Source: Pochonia chlamydosporia 170 (taxonomy: Eukaryota > Ascomycota > Sordariomycetes > Hypocreales > Clavicipitaceae). From it: a stretch of 64,000 nt of DNA. The stretch is from the NCBI RefSeq assembly GCF_001653235.2, contig NW_019154044.1, positions 248,001 through 312,000 on the forward strand, read 5' to 3'. The notes beneath the pieces were generated by a model, which made no database searches, was not told the origin of the DNA, and worked only from the letters and a program-made list of their open reading frames with translations. This document shows, piece after piece, positions 1-9,976 of this stretch (position 1 is its first letter; each line of letters starts with the position of its first letter). The translations under genes were made by a program, and so were the position numbers.

Positions 1-1613
1 GCATGATTAGCGGTAAGCAGTTCATCCAAATGTCCTGCCCTCTTCTAATAGAACGGAAGGTTACGACGTCAGCAACGTTGGGAACATCCAAATATGCTTA
101 TACCAATCACTTGGACACATTGAGCTGCTGGATTGGATCACGTTGTCCTACTCTCTTGCTGTGTTTTCAGCATTATCTCTAGCCCGAAAGGTTGTTTACT
201 GTTTTAATCTTCGGTCCATTTACCTTGTTCATCTTTTGGTGTTTATGGCAGGTAGTGTAGTGGCCGGCGCGGGTGAAAGCTTGTCGGTCATCATTGCTGG
301 CCGTAGCGTAATGGGACTGGGGGGAGCCGTCATCTTGCAAACGTAAGTTACAATTCAATACTTGTTAACTTATCACAATTTCTGACAAACATATTAGTAA
401 CATGTCATATCTCGCATTCTTTGCAAGAACGAAAAAGACAACAACGCTAGTGGCATGCTGTAGTGCTTCATGGGCGATTGGTCTGACCATCGGTGGGCCA
501 ATTGGAAGTGCTCTTGCTGAAGCTGTATCCTGGCGCTGGGCTTTGTATCTTAATATCCCTCTTACTTTACTCGCGTTTATCCTGTCCTGGTTCTGCGCTC
601 CGGACCACCTATTCGACGAAACAACTCCTCTGCTGCTGCGGCTTAAACGAGCAGACCCAGTAGGAGTCTTGTTCAATGCTGCAGTACCAGAACTATTCGC
701 TGTAGCATTAACGTTTGCAGGTCCTGTATGGGAGTGGAATGCCATCCAATCTCGAGCTGCATGGGCATTATTTGCCTCTCTACTCATTGCATGGATAGTA
801 CAGCAATATTTCTGTATACTAACTACAGTGAAAGAACGTGCTTTGCCTCTACATATTCTAGTTCGACTAGATCTGATCCCCATCTGGATTGCAACAGCGT
901 GCGCTGGATCGGCATATGCGGTCGTGCTTATATACTCCCCTTTATTTTTTACCTTCATCCGGGGGGCTAGTGCTCTTCAACAATCAGTATGGTTACTGCC
1001 ATTTACTTTGTCGTTTATATGCACTCTTCTTTTAACTGGATGGTTTCTTCCATTGATAAAGTATTACAAGCTCATCTATATCGCAGGCGGGGCTTTGACG
1101 GTTGCTAGCTCGGCTGCCATTGCGACGACATTGTCAGTAAATACAGCCCAGTGGAAAATGATGGGATTGGAAGCCCTCGTTGGTGTGGGGTTGGGCCTAC
1201 AATTCCAACATGGCTCAGGTATTTCAATTGTATTGAATGACAAGAAGAGTGATCGAGTCGATAGTATTGCCTTCTGCAACATAGCCCAGTTTGGTGGAAT
1301 CGCTGTCACACTCTCTGTTTCGGGCTGTATCTTTCAGAATTTAGGCTACAAACTGTTACGTGAAACTCTTCATGAAGGGAATATGCCAGAATATGCAATC
1401 CGAGAAGCGCTTGCTGGTGTATCGTCGGCGTTATCACGAGAATCGGAGTCTCAACAGCGTGTTTTATCAGCGGTGGTCAAAGTCATTTCCAAAATTTTTC
1501 TTATTGTTGTTGCTGCAGGGGGGTTGAGCCTTCTTTCTGGATTGGTGATGAGTCCAAAATCGTTGGATATTGAGGAAATGCCTTCTCAAGCTGACACATC
1601 TGAGCTCACTTGA
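1..1613 (+). CDS. MFS drug/toxin efflux transporter, DHA2-type (5' end outside window)
   Basis: Plasma-membrane proton-antiport exporter of the major facilitator superfamily. Exon 52-342 and exon 398-1613 join in frame across intron 343-397 (GTAAGT..TTAG). A further short intron is possible at 13-51, so the true start lies left of the window. The visible part is about 500 residues, close to the roughly 550 usual for 14-helix DHA2 pumps. The first exon carries the second and third helices and the family motif GRSVMGLGGA. The second ex­on starts with the WRWALYLNIP motif (WRWaFyiNlP in the family) and continues with regularly spaced hydrophobic helices. The substrate cannot be told; relatives export siderophores, trichothecenes and other small toxins. 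No frame break is visible, so it looks functional. Confidence 0.85.
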
Positions 1614-2195
1614 CCCTATGGTTGGTTAAGTCTTTTAGACAGCGATCTCTGCTAGATAGACTCTCCAAATTCAAGAATCTTGTCTGTTTTTCACAATTAT
1701 GCTCCACAACTAATTCAGTCGGTTCAGTCTGTTCAGTGGAGCTATTTGGTGTGTAGCCAAGAGTTTTAAACCAGAATCTCACGGAAACCCCAGGCTTGTT
1801 GCGCTGCATCCCTGCACCTACACAAATCACTACCCCGGCGCGCCCAACGATCCTGGACTGGATTCATCCACTAAACTGGGTCTACACAACTCTTCACTAC
1901 CTAGGTAATCGTGAATAATGGTGACTCGATACAGTGTCTTATTGGCTCCGGGGGGAAGGTACTTTAACCGGCCAAACTAATCCTACAACATTCCCCCAGA
2001 CACAGCAGAAGTTGTCGCTTTAAAGAATTTCAACTTTTTTGGGCTGACAATCACAGAAGCTGTGTTTGCGAGGGCAGAAAAGAATATGCTTTCAGAAAAA
2101 ATATATTAGTCTCGGAAGACTAACTAACTAAGTAGTTAACCAATTAAACCATAATTTAAGATTTTAACAATAACAACAGCGCAGAACTAAGTGGA
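1614..2195. other. Intergenic, nothing recognised
   Basis: A+T-rich spacer after the transporter. Only short chance reading frames are seen; no repeat or RNA gene recognised. Confidence 0.5.
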
Positions 2196-2810
2196 TTAGT
2201 CTACGAGAGTTCCCTTCTCATGACTCATAACATGGCAAGTGTACGAAAGCAATGCAACCTGCTTCCCACCCGCGAACTGAACTTGCTGAGAATACGGTCC
2301 GCCGATGGAAAACGTAACTCCGCTTTTAGAGACTATGTTGCACATAATCATGTTAAATAACCCTGTGACATTAAGGACTGCCAATCCAGTTTCTGGGACA
2401 ATAGGAATATTGAATAGCCCATTGGGGTATACTGCCTGCAAAGCGAATATCAAGGAAACCCCATCTAGAGAGCTTCCAGATGAATCGACAAGCGCTCTCT
2501 TGGCCAGTCGAGCACTAACTGCAATGGTAGGAAACCCGCGCAAAACTACGTATTCGTCCTTTAGTACCGGTTTAAAAAACGTTCTAATACTAGCAGGTAC
2601 CTAGGCAGAGCATTACTCACCATCCGCTCTATGAGAGCTTTTTAATCTGTGGCAGTGCTGATCTAGTAATGGGATATTGACGGCCGTAAATGGAGATAAA
2701 TCTTGTTCACCAACTTGCACCTCGATCTGTACATGTGGATTGACGATGCACGTAGCTGCCGCCCCCACAAACGTGTAAAGGAAGAAGACTAATTGTTGTA
2801 CCAGTAACAT
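2196..2810 (-). CDS. Small predicted secreted protein, two exons, function unknown
   Basis: Exon 1 (2810-2621) and exon 2 (2545-2196) join in frame over intron 2546-2620 (GTGAGT donor, TACTAAA-like branch site, CGTAG acceptor), giving about 179 residues. The first ATG in frame is at 2810. It begins with a hydrophobic stretch MLLVQQLVFFLYTFVGAAA followed by cysteine, a plausible signal peptide. No conserved domain was recognised. Secretion and small size would fit an effector-like or wall protein, but that is inference. The splice model rests on frame and signals only. Confidence 0.5.
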
Positions 2811-3218
2811 TATGAGGAACAAGTTTAGTAGTGCAGAGGCGCTTCAATTTTTAGTTTGGTGCCGTGTGCCTCTGTCCTCTTTGCCGTCCAATTATAGCTG
2901 TAGTCTGAGCGCCAGAATGGACAAGATAATGTGCAATCCCCAAAATTTTGCAGCAATGACAATCGGCTCAATATTATGCCAGCGGATAAATTATTGCACC
3001 CGATTGCAACGGGGCTTAGTCTTGTGTAGTACTAGGGAACAGGATACTTGGGCCAAAGCCTTCCTGTGCCGATGACCTCCCTGAATGTGCCACGCTACAG
3101 TACTGTATCAGTAAAGGAAGCACAGGGTTCAGTGAACGATAGTTCATTCTACAAAAACCTCTCCCAAAAGGAAGAAAAATCATTCATTTGCACGGTATAT
3201 CAAATACACTAGTTAGCA
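2811..3218. other. Intergenic, nothing recognised
   Basis: Spacer between a minus-strand and a plus-strand gene, presumably holding both promoters. It contains a CAGTACTGTA motif near 3,100 that recurs as a longer palindrome near 5,840. No gene seen. Confidence 0.4.
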
Positions 3219-4433
3219 ATGATATGTTTGCTCGATCTATCCAACGAAATTCTACTTATCATTTTGGAAGTTCTTTACTCAAAACACAAAAATTACGTTC
3301 TTGCACTACGAAAAGTTTGTAAAAGGTTTGCATTACTGGGCGAACGACTTGCGTTTAGACGTATTGAGTTCACATTAAGTCCTAAAGACTTTTATACGCT
3401 ACGAGACCTATCTCGATCTTATCTGCGAAATAATGTTAAAGAAATTGTTTTTGCTTTTGACGATTATAATGCCGAAGTCTCCACAGATTTGACGGCTTTT
3501 GTCAGTTGGTTTCGATTGCGGACAATCCCTCTTAGAGACCAGCTGGAGATGTTCGAAAGGTATTGCTCCTTTAAAAAAACTTCGATTCTTCTCCAACAAA
3601 ACAACAAAGGCTTCGAAAGCCTGGCGGAAACAATACGGCAGTTCACGAATCTCCAATCAGTAAAAATGGTACAAGACTGGTCCTCCGACTGGTATCAGAA
3701 ATTGGATGGGGAGGAATTCAACGAACTTGCTTTATCTCCTACTGGAGTCCGACTATTCGAGGTAGTCGTATACGCTCTGGCATCTCCAACTCTCAACGTC
3801 AAAGAACTGATCCTTGGCGAGATTTTCCAAGGAAGTCCTCCCCTTCTTGGCATTATTCAGAGCTTACGTCCTCTTACTACTAGCAACTACGATAAAGCCT
3901 TTAGCTGTTTGGAGAAACTTGACGTAAAGCTGTCTTGGGTAGAGTCGTGCTTCACACCCCTAAACTACGAGGGATTGTCCAGTCTGATCCAAGCTGCGCC
4001 ACTCTGTGAGCTACGTCTGGTCGCATCTCCATTTGCACCAACTCCTCCGGATGCGTTCTTAGTAGTCCTAGGAGCCTCTCCTTTACGTGTATTGGAGCTA
4101 GAGGGCGTGAGATTTAAAGACCCTTCTTCCTTTCTTCGACTCCTGCATGGTCTAAGACCCACATTGAAAGATGTTCGATTTCATAATCTGGGTATTGATC
4201 ACGGTTCTTGGGAGACTGTGCTTATCGAGATGCGAAGTGCTTTCGAGTTGAAGAGTTGCACAATGGGAATGCTATTATGGAAAGGAAATACTATTGAACT
4301 GGGTATGTGTTTCGGCGAAAAGGGCATTCCGAGGAACGCAGTGGATGAGTTTGTTCAAAGACAGTCTGACCTTAATCCTTTCGACTTGATTCGAGCCTCT
4401 GACTCTCATTTAAATAGTTCAGTCCAGTTCTAG
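3219..4433 (+). CDS. F-box protein
   Basis: Single-exon gene of 404 residues starting at the first ATG. The N-terminal 45 residues match the F-box pattern: LLDLSNEILLIILEVL, then an alternating basic/hydrophobic stretch with KVCKRF. The rest is leucine-rich without a clear repeat period, as in many fungal F-box proteins whose C-terminal half binds the substrate. Family knowledge: F-box proteins bring substrates to SCF ubiquitin ligases through Skp1. The substrate is unknown. The frame is intact. Confidence 0.75.
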   Translation: MICLLDLSNEILLIILEVLYSKHKNYVLALRKVCKRFALLGERLAFRRIEFTLSPKDFYTLRDLSRSYLRNNVKEIVFAFDDYNAEVSTDLTAFVSWFRLRTIPLRDQLEMFERYCSFKKTSILLQQNNKGFESLAETIRQFTNLQSVKMVQDWSSDWYQKLDGEEFNELALSPTGVRLFEVVVYALASPTLNVKELILGEIFQGSPPLLGIIQSLRPLTTSNYDKAFSCLEKLDVKLSWVESCFTPLNYEGLSSLIQAAPLCELRLVASPFAPTPPDAFLVVLGASPLRVLELEGVRFKDPSSFLRLLHGLRPTLKDVRFHNLGIDHGSWETVLIEMRSAFELKSCTMGMLLWKGNTIELGMCFGEKGIPRNAVDEFVQRQSDLNPFDLIRASDSHLNSSVQF

Positions 4434-4645
4434 AACTGTATATGCAGCTTCAATATATGCCTGTGATCTATGTCCTTACATCACGTGTAACATGACCAAT
4501 TCGCATGCGTCATGTGCATTTTGCAGTACTTTTAAAACATTGTTCTTCACTGACCAGTTTAAGTGGCTGCTTTTGCTCTATTCGTCTAGTTGGTTAAGTA
4601 TTTCCATTTGATATATGCTTACATATAAATCCAAAGCATGCGCGA

Positions 4646-5510
4646 CTAGGATGAGGCAAGAAATATCCAGGGACAAACGGGCCGCGCATCATTGAGGACA
4701 AACAATTGGATGTGCACGCTGGTATTTCCTTCTAGGGACTTTCGCATTATCAAAAGTCGACAGATCTGATCATTGAACTCAACAAGGAGCCTTTGGAATT
4801 CTTGTTCGGTGAAAACAAGCCCTCTGATGCGAAAGCCAGGGCCACTAAAAGTGATCCTCAAGCCAGATGCACTCTGTCCCGCTTGTAGCTCGCCCTTTAA
4901 CTGTGCCAGTGACCCGACTTGGAACTCTGGCCGTGGAACCCAAGTTTCATAGATCATGCAGCCATCGCACACTTTTCCAACACTATATGTGAATGAAATC
5001 GATCCTGCATCTAGAGGATTCGACAAAAGGTCAGTCAGGGTAGCCTGAGCCATCATAGTCATTCCCTCGGTGCCTCTGCTTCTGGCGTTGGCTGTCCGTG
5101 ATATTCGTACTGGTTCACAGGGAAGAGAGGAAATTTCCCACTCCCACTGGCGTATTTCAGGAAATAGCTGCATTATGAGGTTCTCTATTCTGCAAAATGA
5201 GAGAGTCAGGAACAAATGCCCCAATTGTGGCGCTGAAAACTTACTTTTCCCGCTCAGTGACGTACACCAACTTCGATCTCTGAGTGTCAGGCCAATAAAT
5301 AGGGCCGCGACCATGGAATTCAAGAAAATAGTACGTCAAATTCCGATACACTTCAGTTGTGACGTGGTTCCAAGTGGACCTGTTCCAGTTTGGCAACCCA
5401 AAACACCTAGCACACTGGATTAAGTCGAAGATCAAAATTGCGGTGTCAGCATTGCTAAGGTCAGTATAACCGAGTTGGCCTAGAAGACAAAGCAAAGCAG
5501 GTAGAGTCAT
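4646..5510 (-). CDS. Conserved-looking hypothetical protein, two exons
   Basis: Exon 1 (5510-5245) and exon 2 (5189-4646) join over a 55-bp intron (GTAAGT..TGCAG) to give 269 residues with no frame break. The start is a good ATG at 5510. No domain was recognised. A CDGCMIYETW stretch in the second exon is the most distinctive local feature. There is no signal peptide or membrane segment. The splice model is well supported because both signals are canonical and the frame closes exactly. Confidence 0.55.
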
Positions 5511-6069
5511 TGCCGTCTTTCTGCTTGATGATGAGATGAAGGAAGAAAGATATTAGGATGTATTGTGCAGCTGCCGCGACAAACCCAATCCTGGTGCAGC
5601 GGATCAGCGAAAGTAACTCACCGCAGTGCCATCTTTGACCCCAAAGGTTCTACCTGGTGCCCGACACACCCACCCTTATGATGAGGGCTGGTCAGCAGCT
5701 GCACCACCATTATTCTTCAACTACGCCACAAAACCGCCACTCGTCGTGGTGTGTGGTGACATGGCAGTACAAAGTGACTTCTAATATACAATGACCCTGC
5801 AGCACTGTAATGGAATTAAGTGATGATGGCGCACAGTACTGTACAGTACTGAACAGTATGTCCTGCTACTTGTGTGGCATACCATGGAAAGATATCTACC
5901 CGAACCTAAACTAACGACGCAGATAATATGACCACTCATAATTATGGAGTATTAGGGTGGAAGTTGCCATAAACAAGTGTGGTAATTTCTGTTGACAGGA
6001 AGCAGCAACAGCGTTTAGAACAAGACCAAGACCGCCGTGTATTTAATCTGCAACCGGGTTGGTGAGGAA
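5511..6069. other. Intergenic with an 18-bp perfect palindrome
   Basis: No gene seen. Positions 5834-5851 read CAGTACTGTACAGTACTG, which is its own reverse complement. Variants of this motif occur near 3,100 and 7,391. Confidence 0.5.
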
Positions 6070-6837
6070 ATGGTGGCTAAAACAAAGCATTGTAACTGCG
6101 TTCAGAGAATCAGCATGATTGTTCCAAAGGAGTCTCGCCTTACTTTTCTCTTTGTCGATTGCACTTCTGGCCTTGGATCTGGCCTGATTCGGCTGGCTCT
6201 CTCTCATGGCCATTGCGTTATTGCTACGTCCTGTAACACCAAAAATGCTCCTGAACTAGTGGGTGAGGTTGAAGCTCACGAAAACTGCAACTGGCAGCAT
6301 CTAAACGTCAGCCATTCCACGGGAAATGTTTTCATTGATAACCTGGAAAAGAATGGGACATCGATCGATGTGTTGATATATAATTCCAATGACAGTGATC
6401 ATGAGCTGGAGATATCTAAGCGTCTGACGACTGACGGAGTGAGTAAACACCTCGACATGTCTTTCTTTGCTCCCTGCCAACTCATGTTCGCGATGATACC
6501 ATACATGCGTGAGAGGGGCCACGGAGTAATCGTTGATGTGAGCTCTGCCATCGTCGAGGTTCCGATCCAAAGAGTTACTTGGACCCGGGGAACTAGCACG
6601 ATTACTAGTGACACTACGGTGCACGACAAATCTTTTACCCACGAAGATATGTACCCACCAGTCGGTATGAGCTACATTCGAAGTCGCAAAAATGGTCACC
6701 AAACCCCAGGAAAAGCCGCTCTTCATAGTATGTTCCTTGGTTCTATAGTACAATCTATCACTAACTGCTTTAAGGTATCCTGCAGCTCATGGGAAACCAA
6801 CTTGTGGATCATAATATCCACATTCTTTACAATATAG
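6070..6837 (+). pseudogene. Decayed short-chain dehydrogenase/reductase (SDR)
   Basis: The frame keeps the outline of a classical NAD(P)-dependent SDR: a nucleotide-binding glycine motif (CTSGLGSGL instead of TGxxxGxG), a YNSN in place of NNAG, and a VDVSSA strand with the catalytic serine. The active-site tyrosine of YxxxK is gone: the segment before the lysine reads QTPGK. The frame runs into an unrelated tail and stops early; remnants of the C-terminal part appear in other frames to about 7,020. An inactive remnant is the simplest reading; a divergent, spliced SDR is less likely. Confidence 0.6.
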
Positions 6838-7563
6838 TGTATACAAGCCATGGGGGGGAAGATAGCTGTGCGAGGGATATATTTCTGGAGATAGTCAGGA
6901 TGGCAAAACCCAAAGAACCTGCATTGTGCGCAGGGACAAACGCCAAAGACAACCAGCTTAATGACCGATCATTACCTTTCAAATTGCCTTTGAGAAGATC
7001 TATGGCGACATTGATGGAATAAGCGTATGAAAAGTGGGCAGTATGAATAGTTGGCTTAGTGCTTTGAATATGAGTAACTTGCTTTAATTTACTAAAGCCC
7101 AGATTGTAAGCTCCTTAGTGTTCGTGTTATACATCGCCGATCGAGATCTCGCCGCTAAACTCGGCGGGGGAGTCTATCAAGGGATGTAAATATATTCTGC
7201 GCAACTAAGACTCAACTACACACACATATACTCAACAAGGGAGCTGGTTCAGAGACGCACGGGCCACAGAAGTTGCAACAACATCAGTGGTCCGTGCGCA
7301 ATTATTACATAAGCAAATTGAGAATCGGGGTGGATAATACAAGCACTCGGTTGTGAAATGGCCAAACTCAACTGCGTTGATGCTTTAGCCAGTACAGTAT
7401 CAGGTCGCAGTAGTACAACATTAATGCTAGCTTAGTTTGTTGCTGGGAGAATTCCTATACTAGTTCCAGCGTCTCCTTCCTCCCTAATGTATTATGTATG
7501 CCACTTGTCTTCGCTAATGCCAACCTCCACTGGTACCGACGCACGATCGCCACCTAAGACTTA
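6838..7563. other. Intergenic with SDR remnants and a hairpin
   Basis: The first 180 bases hold weak SDR C-terminal remnants. Around 7,255-7,300 lies a near-perfect inverted repeat (CGCACGGGCCAC against GTGGTCCGTGCG). Nothing else recognised. Confidence 0.35.
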
Positions 7564-9642
7564 TCAACCTGCGTCTTCCGCCGGTGCTATGTACGATAAC
7601 AACTCGTCCATTGATAGAGATGAGAGATGACTTATTTTCGCCGCCTCCCAGGTAAATTTGGGAAGAGTAGATCCCGAATGGCTTTGCTGGAAGACTTTCC
7701 CAGCAGTACAAAGTTTTGTGATGTGGTCATCATTCATAAGCTTCTTGAAGTCTTCGAATTCGGATCTGTTGCCTGCCATGTCCACATACTCCTTTACTGT
7801 TGCTTTAGCAGGAGTAGTGGTCGCGTCTGTAGGAATGAAGTAAATTAAACCATTAAAAGCTTCGGAAATAGTGTTTAAACCTTTGCCATGCTCTCGATTA
7901 GTCCTAAGTGTGCCCGCTGACCAGCCGACTTTTTCGCAAATATTTTTCAAAAAGGCCGAGTCTGTCCTTAATTGCCCCATCTTTGACTCTTCAATGTCAC
8001 GGACCAGTAGTATTTGGTCATATCGGCGACGAACCGCTAGTAAGTCTGATTCCTTTTCAGACCTTGCAAGATTTGTGATATGTTGTAAAACGCGATCCTG
8101 TGGCTTGCCCGGCGGCTTAGATACGCTGCTAGGGTGGCTGTCCTTACGAGTGGCTTCGACAATCTTAAAGAATTGTAGAATTACCGCCCTGCTACGGATT
8201 ACAGCCGCAAGCCTGAAGACTTTCGCACTTGGTGGATTGCAGCGGTCAATTATTGGTATACTGCATTGCGGATCCTGCTCTATGATCTCGTCCGTGCACT
8301 TTTGTATCTCAATGAGTCTTTCAGCGTATTTAATCTTCCCTTCTTGATCATATAAGTTTCCTAGTCCACAACGGGGGCAATGCCTTAGCTCCAGGGGGAG
8401 AGGTTCCTCATTGCGTAAGAGAAAGTTTGTTGAAATAGCATAGCTATTCGTGAAGTTAATAACTGCATGATACTGCCTCGGTTCCGTAATGACCAGATCG
8501 CCAGCCTTGGTACAAAGTATTTCAAAATCAATATTTTGGTTGCGTAGTTCAGAGGGCGCAAAAAGTAGTCCCTGGTGTCGGACAAATTGGTCGCATGTGT
8601 CAGTGGCAAACGAGCGGATGTAGGTTTCAAACTTTTGGGTATGATGCTGCCTTATTATGATCCACAACTTCACCCCCGAAAGAGTAAGATTACAGGACCG
8701 GAAATGCGCGTCTTCGCGATGAAATGCAGTACCTGACCATTTTTCTCCGATATGATCATACACGGAGTTAACGCCTTCTATAGGACTAATCGCAGAGAGA
8801 ACAGGTCCTGAATGAAGCAGGTTGCCAAAAGCAGCGATCAACCGTGGTCCAACGTAGTATTGCAGGGTCTTCTTTGGTGGGTCTCTCACTGCTTGCTCGA
8901 GAAAAGTCAACGCCTCCTCTTCTGATGGCGATTGTATGGGCGCCGAAAGATCAAGGCGTTGAAAGCCTGTTGATTTCGATTTGCTCAGACTGGTACACCC
9001 AGGCACCATAGACGTTGGCCTGTATTTGACGGCAAACTGTTCACCGTTCTGTGGATTGTTGAACTTCATGGCCGCCCAATCCACGTGGAAAGGACCCTCT
9101 ACAGTAACTTTCCCGGCGAATGATGTCGTCCCAATAAGGCCCTCAAGACTATCGACCATTCTATCTCCCATTTGTTCGACTCGCAGATGTGGCGTAGTCT
9201 CAGAATCTGAAGCAAATAGGCTGTTCCGGCGTGTTTGGATTAAGTCATCGGTGCTTAGGTCTGACAAGGAAGATGAGGTCGGGCTGTCTAGTTCCATGTC
9301 ACTATGGTATGTCGAACCAGGCTGCGGCACTGACATCTTTGGCCGAAGCTGGGCGAAACGAAGAGGCGGCGCCTTTTGCTGAAAAGTTCGAGCCTCTCGG
9401 CGATGCTTCCGACATCGTGACTGTGATTTTGCGGTCGCAATTGACATCTGGATCTTCTTTAAACTATTGGATATCTGTTCAATTGCTTGAAGAATGGTTT
9501 CCAATTCTGGCTGTTCAGGGAATGGGTGTGTCTTTTGCTGCTGTCTCCGATTTAGCCTGCCATGCTTCGTCACCTCTATTTCTTGCTGAAGCTCCGCGGC
9601 CATGGTCGCAATACGATGAATTTTAGCACTAATGTCAGACAT
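7564..9642 (-). CDS. JmjC-domain protein (2-oxoglutarate/Fe(II) dioxygenase fold)
   Basis: Single-exon gene, 692 residues, ATG at 9642. Residues 1-70 look coiled-coil. The JmjC core lies at about 260-410: FHRED with the metal-binding H308 and E310, and the distal histidine H392 in EPRQYHAVINF. Together these give the HxE..H facial triad of active JmjC enzymes, with most resemblance to the KDM4/JMJD2 layout. A CPRCG motif follows, then a C-terminal helical region. Relatives remove methyl groups from histone lysines or hydroxylate proteins; the substrate here is unknown. It lies 334 bp downstream of, and in the same direction as, the patatin gene. Confidence 0.75.
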   Translation of the reverse strand: MSDISAKIHRIATMAAELQQEIEVTKHGRLNRRQQQKTHPFPEQPELETILQAIEQISNSLKKIQMSIATAKSQSRCRKHRREARTFQQKAPPLRFAQLRPKMSVPQPGSTYHSDMELDSPTSSSLSDLSTDDLIQTRRNSLFASDSETTPHLRVEQMGDRMVDSLEGLIGTTSFAGKVTVEGPFHVDWAAMKFNNPQNGEQFAVKYRPTSMVPGCTSLSKSKSTGFQRLDLSAPIQSPSEEEALTFLEQAVRDPPKKTLQYYVGPRLIAAFGNLLHSGPVLSAISPIEGVNSVYDHIGEKWSGTAFHREDAHFRSCNLTLSGVKLWIIIRQHHTQKFETYIRSFATDTCDQFVRHQGLLFAPSELRNQNIDFEILCTKAGDLVITEPRQYHAVINFTNSYAISTNFLLRNEEPLPLELRHCPRCGLGNLYDQEGKIKYAERLIEIQKCTDEIIEQDPQCSIPIIDRCNPPSAKVFRLAAVIRSRAVILQFFKIVEATRKDSHPSSVSKPPGKPQDRVLQHITNLARSEKESDLLAVRRRYDQILLVRDIEESKMGQLRTDSAFLKNICEKVGWSAGTLRTNREHGKGLNTISEAFNGLIYFIPTDATTTPAKATVKEYVDMAGNRSEFEDFKKLMNDDHITKLCTAGKVFQQSHSGSTLPKFTWEAAKISHLSSLSMDELLSYIAPAEDAG

Positions 9643-9976
9643 ATTGAGCTGTCTGATACAATGCAGAGGACTGAAAACCTAGAGATATATGGAAGAACAA
9701 AATTCCATCAAGCATGCTCAGGTGGAGGAAAAGTTTTGTTTGCATCGGGACGAAGATCACTTCAACCAGTGGCACATTTTTGGGTGGCTGGAATTATGTA
9801 CCCCTCAGGTCAACCAACAACCTGCCACCCTCCCCTGGCTGCACAACCCCGTCTGTTCAAGGGTGGTAGGGGAGGACACCCCTGTCTTGTCACCAGCATT
9901 GACAGGGCACAGTAGGTGGTAAAGATTCGCTTAAATTGCTACGGACGGACTACGGGTTACAGTAAGTACCGCCTAC
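9643..9976. other. Spacer between patatin and JmjC genes
   Basis: Presumed 3' end of the patatin gene and promoter of the JmjC gene. No repeat family or open reading frame of note. Confidence 0.4.

Noticed and set aside
365..958. Long minus-strand frame opposite the MFS transporter
   Set aside because: It is the antisense shadow of the transporter exon; the plus-strand frame has clear MFS motifs.
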